A stretch of 7,697 bases of DNA from CAZFHZ01 sp964519015 (GTDB lineage: Bacteria; Blakebacterota; Blakebacteria; Blakebacterales; CAYUVJ01). Position numbers and translations under genes: made by a program. The notes under the pieces were generated by a model that saw only the letters and a program-made list of their open reading frames with translations, was not told the DNA's origin and ran no database searches. The stretch covers positions 1-7,697 of the forward strand of contig CAZFHZ010000146.1 in NCBI GenBank assembly GCA_964519015.1. Direction: 5' to 3'. Shown here one piece after another: positions 3,657-7,697 of the stretch. How positions within the stretch are numbered: the stretch's first letter is position 1; every line of letters starts with the position of its first letter.

Positions 3657-6600
3657 GTGGGGATGAGGACAGGTACCATCCAGCGGCACAGCTTCGGCAA
3701 GCTGTCGGCCCCGGTCGACCTGCCGAACCTGCTCGACGTGCAGCTCCAGTCGTACGAGTCCTTCCTGCAGGCCACGCTCCCGCCCGAGAAGCGTCGGGAC
3801 CAGGGACTCCAGGCCGTGTTCCGGGAGATCTTCCCGATCACCGACGTACACGGTAACTACACCCTGGAGTTCATCGACTACGCGATCGGGCAGCCCAAGT
3901 ACTCGGTGGATGAATGCAAGGACCGGAACATGACCTTCGCAGCGAGCCTGAAGGCCCGCCTGCGACTGATCATCCGGGACCCTGAATCCTCCGAAAAGCG
4001 GGTCAAGGACATCATCGAGCAGAGCTGCTACCTGGGCGAACTGCCCCTGATCACCGAACGGGGCACGTTCATCATCAACGGGGCCGAACGGGTCATCGTG
4101 ACCCAGCTCCACCGCTCCCCGGGGGTCTTCTTCGACGAGACGATCCATCCGAACGGGAAACGGCTCTATTCCGCCCGGGTGATCCCGTTCCGGGGCTCGT
4201 GGCTGGAGTTCTCGCACGATGTCTCGGACGTGATGTATGTCCATATCGACCGGCGTCGCAAGCTCCCCGTGACCGTGCTGCTCAGGGCGATCGGCTTCGG
4301 GTCGAACGAGGAGATCCTGGGACTCTTCTACCAGACGGAGAAGGTGAAGGTCGATGAGAAGGCCGCCGGGCGCCGCCTGGCGAAAACTGTGATCGACAAG
4401 GGGACGGGGGAGATCCAGCTCGAGGCCGCAACGGTACTGGACGCTGACACCATCGAGTTCCTCAAGGGACAGGGACACAAACAGGTGTTGGTGCTGGTGA
4501 CCGAGGGTGGCCGTCGGGAGGCCCCCGTCATCGAGAACGCCCTGGCCAAGGACCCCACCCGGAGCACGGAAGAGGCGCTCTATCGGATCTACAGCCTGCT
4601 CCGCCCGGGCGACCCGCCCAACGTCGACACGGCCCGCCAGCTGCTCGACCGGCTCTTCTTCAACTCCAAGCGCTACGACCTGGGCGAGGTGGGTCGCTAT
4701 CGGATGAACAACCGGCTGCGGCTTGCGACTCCGATGTCGACACGGGTCCTCACCAACGAGGACTTCGTGGCCATCATCACCGAGCTGATCCGCCTCCGGA
4801 ACACCCAGGGCGAGGTGGACGACATCGACCATCTGGGGAACCGCCGCGCCCGCACCGTAGGGGAACTGCTGGCCAACCAGTTCTCGGTGGGACTCTCGCG
4901 CATGGCCCGCACCATCAAGGAGCGGATGAGTCTGCGCGACACCGAATCGATCACTCCGCAGGAGCTGGTCAACGCCCGGACCGTCTCCGCGGTCATCAAC
5001 GCTTTCTTCGGGTCCAGCCAGCTCAGCCAGTTCATGGACCAGACCAACCCCCTGGCCGAACTGACCCATAAGCGGCGGCTCTCCGCCCTCGGTCCCGGCG
5101 GTCTGACGCGGGAACGGGCAGGATTCGAGGTTCGTGACGTCCACCACACCCACTACGGACGGGTCTGCCCGATCGAGACCCCGGAAGGTCCCAACATCGG
5201 GCTGATCTCCTCGCTGGCGACCTACGCCCGGATCAACCCCTACGGTTTCATCGAGACACCATACCGGAAGGTCAAGAACGGGAAGGTCACCGATGAGATC
5301 GAGTACCTGACGGCCGATCAGGAGGACCCGTTCTTCGTCGCCCAGGCGAACGCTCCGCTCGACCGCTACGGGCGGTTCGTCAACGAGTTCGTCAAGGGCC
5401 GGGTGCGGGACGATTACCCGATCGCTTCCCCCGACCAGCTCGACTACATGGACGTCTCACCGACCCAGCTGGTGAGCGTGGCGGCGGGGCTGATCCCCTT
5501 CCTGGAGCACGACGACGCCAACCGTGCGCTGATGGGTTCGAACATGCAGCGTCAGGCGGTCCCGCTCCTGCGTCCGGACGCTCCCCTGGTGGGAACCGGC
5601 CTTGAGGAGAGGGCCGCCCGAGACTCGGGTGCCGTGGTCACCGCCGTCGAGGCGGGCACGGTCGAGAAGGTGACCGGAGAGGTGGTGCTGGTCACCCGCA
5701 CCGGCCGGAAGACCCGGGAGTTCGGGGTCTCGGAGATGGACGAGTACCGGCTGGTGAAGTTCAAGCGCACCAACCAGAACACCTGCATCAACCAGAAACC
5801 GGTGGTGCGGGTGGGGGACAAGGTCAAGAAGGGGGATGTCGTCGCCGACGGTATGGCGACCGAAGGAGGGGAACTCGCGCTTGGCAAGAACGTGCTGGCC
5901 GCCTTCCTCCCCTGGCAGGGCTACAACTTCGAGGACGCCATCGTCTGCTCGGAGCGCCTGGTCCGTGAGGACATCTTCACCTCGATCCATGTCGAGGAGT
6001 ACGAGATCCAGGTCCGCGACACCCGCCGCGGTCCCGAAGAGATCACCCGGGAGATCCCCAACATCGGCGAGAGCTCGATCCGGAACCTGGATGAGCGGGG
6101 CATCGTGCGGGTGGGTGCCCTGGTGGACTCCGGGGATGTGCTGGTCGGCAAGGTGACCCCGAAGGGGGAGACCGAACTCTCCCCCGAAGAGCGGCTCCTG
6201 CGGGCCATCTTCGGGGAGAAGGCCGGTGATGTGAAAGACGCCAGCCTGAAGGCGCCTCCCGGGATGCGCGGGATCGTCATCGACACGAAGGTCTTCAGCC
6301 GCAAGGAACGGGACGATAAGACCCGGAAAGAGGACGCCCGGCGCGTCGAGCAGGTCCGGGACCGTTTCACCCGCCGCCGTGCGGTGCTCGAGAAGGACCG
6401 TGACTCCTATCTTGCGGAACTCCTCCTCAATCGGCCGGTTGGTGACATCCGGACCGTGGAGACCAACCGGATCAAGGTGCAGAAGAGCAAGTGGACCCGA
6501 GATGTCCTCAAGGGGTTCAGCTTCGACCCCGTCCAGGTGACGGCCGTCGACGACCGCTGGACCGACGAGAAGCGGGTCAACGACAATGTGAACGAGACCC

Positions 6601-7442
6601 TCCGGTTGGCTACGCAGATGATCGACGAGCTGACCGAGCGCGAGGTACTGGAGGTGGACAAGATCCAGCGGGGAGATGAACTCCCCCCCGGTGTCAATCA
6701 GCTGGTCAAGGTCTTCATCGCCCAGCGGCGCAAACTGGCCGTGGGAGACAAGATGGCCGGGCGGCACGGCAACAAGGGGGTCGTCAGCCGCATCGTGCCG
6801 CTGGAGGACATGCCCTACACCTCGGGCGGGACGCCGGTCGATGTCGTGCTCAATCCGCTGGGCGTGCCCAGCCGGATGAACATCGGCCAGATCCTGGAGA
6901 CCCACCTGGGCTGGGCTGCATCGGTCCTGAACCAGCACATGGCTACCCCGGTGTTCGACGGCGCCACGCTGGAGGAGATCCGGGGGATGCTGAAGTCCGC
7001 CGACCTGCCCACGGGGGGGAAGACCCGGCTCTGGGACGGACGGACCGGCGAGGAGATCGACCAGGAAGTTACGGTGGGCTACATCTACATGATGAAACTC
7101 TCCCACCTGGTCGATGACAAGATCCACGCCCGCTCGATCGGACCCTACAGCCTGGTCACCCAGCAGCCGCTGGGAGGAAAGGCCCAGTTCGGCGGTCAGC
7201 GTTTCGGGGAGATGGAGGTCTGGGCCCTGGAAGCCTATGGAGCCGCCTACTCGCTGCAGGAGATGCTCACCTTCAAGAGCGATGATGTCAGCGGCCGCTC
7301 GCGCATCTACGAGGCGATCGTCAAGGGTGAGAACCCGCCAGCTCCGGGTGTACCGGAGTCCTTCAACGTCCTGGTCAAGGAGCTCAACAGTCTCGGCCTG
7401 GACGTGGTCATCCATGAGGAAGACGGCGAGGAGGTGGACTGA
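3657..7442 (+). CDS. rpoB: DNA-directed RNA polymerase subunit beta
   Basis: This complete 1261-residue beta subunit spans the conserved regions in order. These include the N-terminal lobe (SFGKLSAPVDLPNLLDVQLQ near the start, RSPGVFF), the fork and rifampicin pocket GSSQLSQFMDQTNPL (452-466) with THKRRLSALGPGGL (470-483), and ETPEGPNIGL (507-516). GYNFEDAI includes E759-D760, and VGDKMAGRHGNKG (1029-1041) holds the active-site lysines K1032 and K1040. The C-terminal clamp and anchor segment is GGKAQFGGQRFGEMEVWALE. Positions equal E. coli minus 55 in the Rif region: Q458, D461, H471, S476 and I517 keep the sensitive-type residues, so rifampicin sensitivity is expected. About 120 residues between KVFSRK (878-883) and GDELPPG (1006-1012) form a charged, helical insert absent from Firmicutes-type beta. 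The start is GTG, with rpoC following after one base. Confidence 0.98.
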   Translation: MGMRTGTIQRHSFGKLSAPVDLPNLLDVQLQSYESFLQATLPPEKRRDQGLQAVFREIFPITDVHGNYTLEFIDYAIGQPKYSVDECKDRNMTFAASLKARLRLIIRDPESSEKRVKDIIEQSCYLGELPLITERGTFIINGAERVIVTQLHRSPGVFFDETIHPNGKRLYSARVIPFRGSWLEFSHDVSDVMYVHIDRRRKLPVTVLLRAIGFGSNEEILGLFYQTEKVKVDEKAAGRRLAKTVIDKGTGEIQLEAATVLDADTIEFLKGQGHKQVLVLVTEGGRREAPVIENALAKDPTRSTEEALYRIYSLLRPGDPPNVDTARQLLDRLFFNSKRYDLGEVGRYRMNNRLRLATPMSTRVLTNEDFVAIITELIRLRNTQGEVDDIDHLGNRRARTVGELLANQFSVGLSRMARTIKERMSLRDTESITPQELVNARTVSAVINAFFGSSQLSQFMDQTNPLAELTHKRRLSALGPGGLTRERAGFEVRDVHHTHYGRVCPIETPEGPNIGLISSLATYARINPYGFIETPYRKVKNGKVTDEIEYLTADQEDPFFVAQANAPLDRYGRFVNEFVKGRVRDDYPIASPDQLDYMDVSPTQLVSVAAGLIPFLEHDDANRALMGSNMQRQAVPLLRPDAPLVGTGLEERAARDSGAVVTAVEAGTVEKVTGEVVLVTRTGRKTREFGVSEMDEYRLVKFKRTNQNTCINQKPVVRVGDKVKKGDVVADGMATEGGELALGKNVLAAFLPWQGYNFEDAIVCSERLVREDIFTSIHVEEYEIQVRDTRRGPEEITREIPNIGESSIRNLDERGIVRVGALVDSGDVLVGKVTPKGETELSPEERLLRAIFGEKAGDVKDASLKAPPGMRGIVIDTKVFSRKERDDKTRKEDARRVEQVRDRFTRRRAVLEKDRDSYLAELLLNRPVGDIRTVETNRIKVQKSKWTRDVLKGFSFDPVQVTAVDDRWTDEKRVNDNVNETLRLATQMIDELTEREVLEVDKIQRGDELPPGVNQLVKVFIAQRRKLAVGDKMAGRHGNKGVVSRIVPLEDMPYTSGGTPVDVVLNPLGVPSRMNIGQILETHLGWAASVLNQHMATPVFDGATLEEIRGMLKSADLPTGGKTRLWDGRTGEEIDQEVTVGYIYMMKLSHLVDDKIHARSIGPYSLVTQQPLGGKAQFGGQRFGEMEVWALEAYGAAYSLQEMLTFKSDDVSGRSRIYEAIVKGENPPAPGVPESFNVLVKELNSLGLDVVIHEEDGEEVD

Positions 7443-7443
7443 G

Positions 7444-7697
7444 GTGCCAGCGCCCAAAGGTACGGTCAGTTCTACACGTTTCAACGCGATAACGATCCAG
7501 CTCGCCAGCCCCGACGTCATCCGTTCATGGTCGTTCGGTGAGGTCACCAAGCCCGAAACGATCAACTACCGTTCCTTCAAACCGGAGAAGGACGGGCTTT
7601 TCTGCGAGCGGATCTTCGGACCGGTCAAGGACTGGGAGTGCAACTGCGGCAAGTACAAGCGGATCCGCTACCGCGGCGTGATCTGCGACCGCTGCGG
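7444..7697 (+). CDS. rpoC: DNA-directed RNA polymerase subunit beta', N-terminal fragment
   Basis: The gene begins with GTG at 7444, one base after the rpoB TGA, behind a strong GGAGGT (7430-7435) in the rpoB tail. It runs off the window after 84 codons. The protein has the standard beta' opening: IQLASPDVIRSWSFGEV, then PETINYRSFKPEKDGLFCER and IFGPVKDWECNCGKY. The clamp zinc-binding motif is complete: C66-x-C68 and C81-x2-C84, the last being the final full codon. With beta it forms the catalytic core; the NADFDGD active-site motif and the rest lie outside. The tight spacing implies coupled translation and near-equal amounts of beta and beta'. Confidence 0.97.
   Translation, partial: MPAPKGTVSSTRFNAITIQLASPDVIRSWSFGEVTKPETINYRSFKPEKDGLFCERIFGPVKDWECNCGKYKRIRYRGVICDRC

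Noticed and set aside
452..7442. A hidden novel system (defence, mobile or biosynthetic) in this window.
   Set aside because: Every frame with protein-like content belongs to a known housekeeping family in a classical order, and no gap exceeds 115 bases.
5457..7565. A 702-codon open frame on the - strand opposite rpoB, and a similar 523-codon frame at 3582-5153.
   Set aside because: Both lie entirely antisense to the unmistakable rpoB gene and encode His/Asp/Gly-rich sequence with no recognisable domain. Long antisense frames are expected opposite GC-rich genes with strong codon bias.

Overview
The window is a dense, high-GC block (by eye about 60-65% G+C, codons mostly ending in G or C) of bacterial translation and transcription genes, all on the + strand. 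It runs from the 3' end of tuf (EF-Tu), through rpmG (L33), tRNA-Trp(CCA), secE and nusG, then the ribosomal protein cluster rplK-rplA-rplJ-rplL (L11, L1, L10, L7/L12), a complete rpoB, and the first 84 codons of rpoC. This is the classical tuf-secE-nusG-L11-rif arrangement. No mobile element, CRISPR array, toxin system or unfamiliar gene is visible.

Organism: a bacterium. RpoB (1261 aa) carries about 120 extra residues between KVFSRK and GDELPPG, a segment that Firmicutes-type RpoB lacks and that in E. coli is occupied by a lineage-specific insert. L11 has an Ala-rich tail and L10 an N-terminal extension. With the high G+C this suggests a diderm lineage of Gemmatimonadota/FCB or related candidate-phylum type. 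The phylum call is a weak inference from remembered family features.

Layout: 1-55 tuf end; 56-155 a spacer with a short direct repeat; 156-305 rpmG; 343-418 tRNA-Trp with encoded CCA; 446-637 secE; 644-1177 nusG; 1217-1726 rplK; 1726-2433 rplA (TGATG overlap with rplK); 2456-3049 rplJ; 3164-3541 rplL; 3657-7442 rpoB; 7444-7697 rpoC start. No intergenic stretch exceeds 115 bases, and no intrinsic terminator (hairpin plus T-run) is seen, so the region could be read as one or a few long transcripts. The two longest gaps, before rplL and before rpoB, both hold GC-rich hairpins close to the ribosome binding sites.

Function: EF-Tu, L33, L11, L1, L10 and L7/L12 serve translation. L10 and L7/L12 form the stalk that recruits EF-Tu and other factors, next to L11. 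SecE is the small essential subunit of the SecYEG channel. NusG binds RNA polymerase, whose beta and beta' subunits are encoded by rpoB and rpoC.

This is ordinary housekeeping territory. I found no new system. The observations worth a second look concern RNA-level control: alternative hairpins around the rpoB start, paired hairpins before rplL, a hairpin next to the rplK ribosome binding site, a very short rplJ leader, an rplK tail carrying the rplA ribosome binding site, and the absence of any TAA stop codon.
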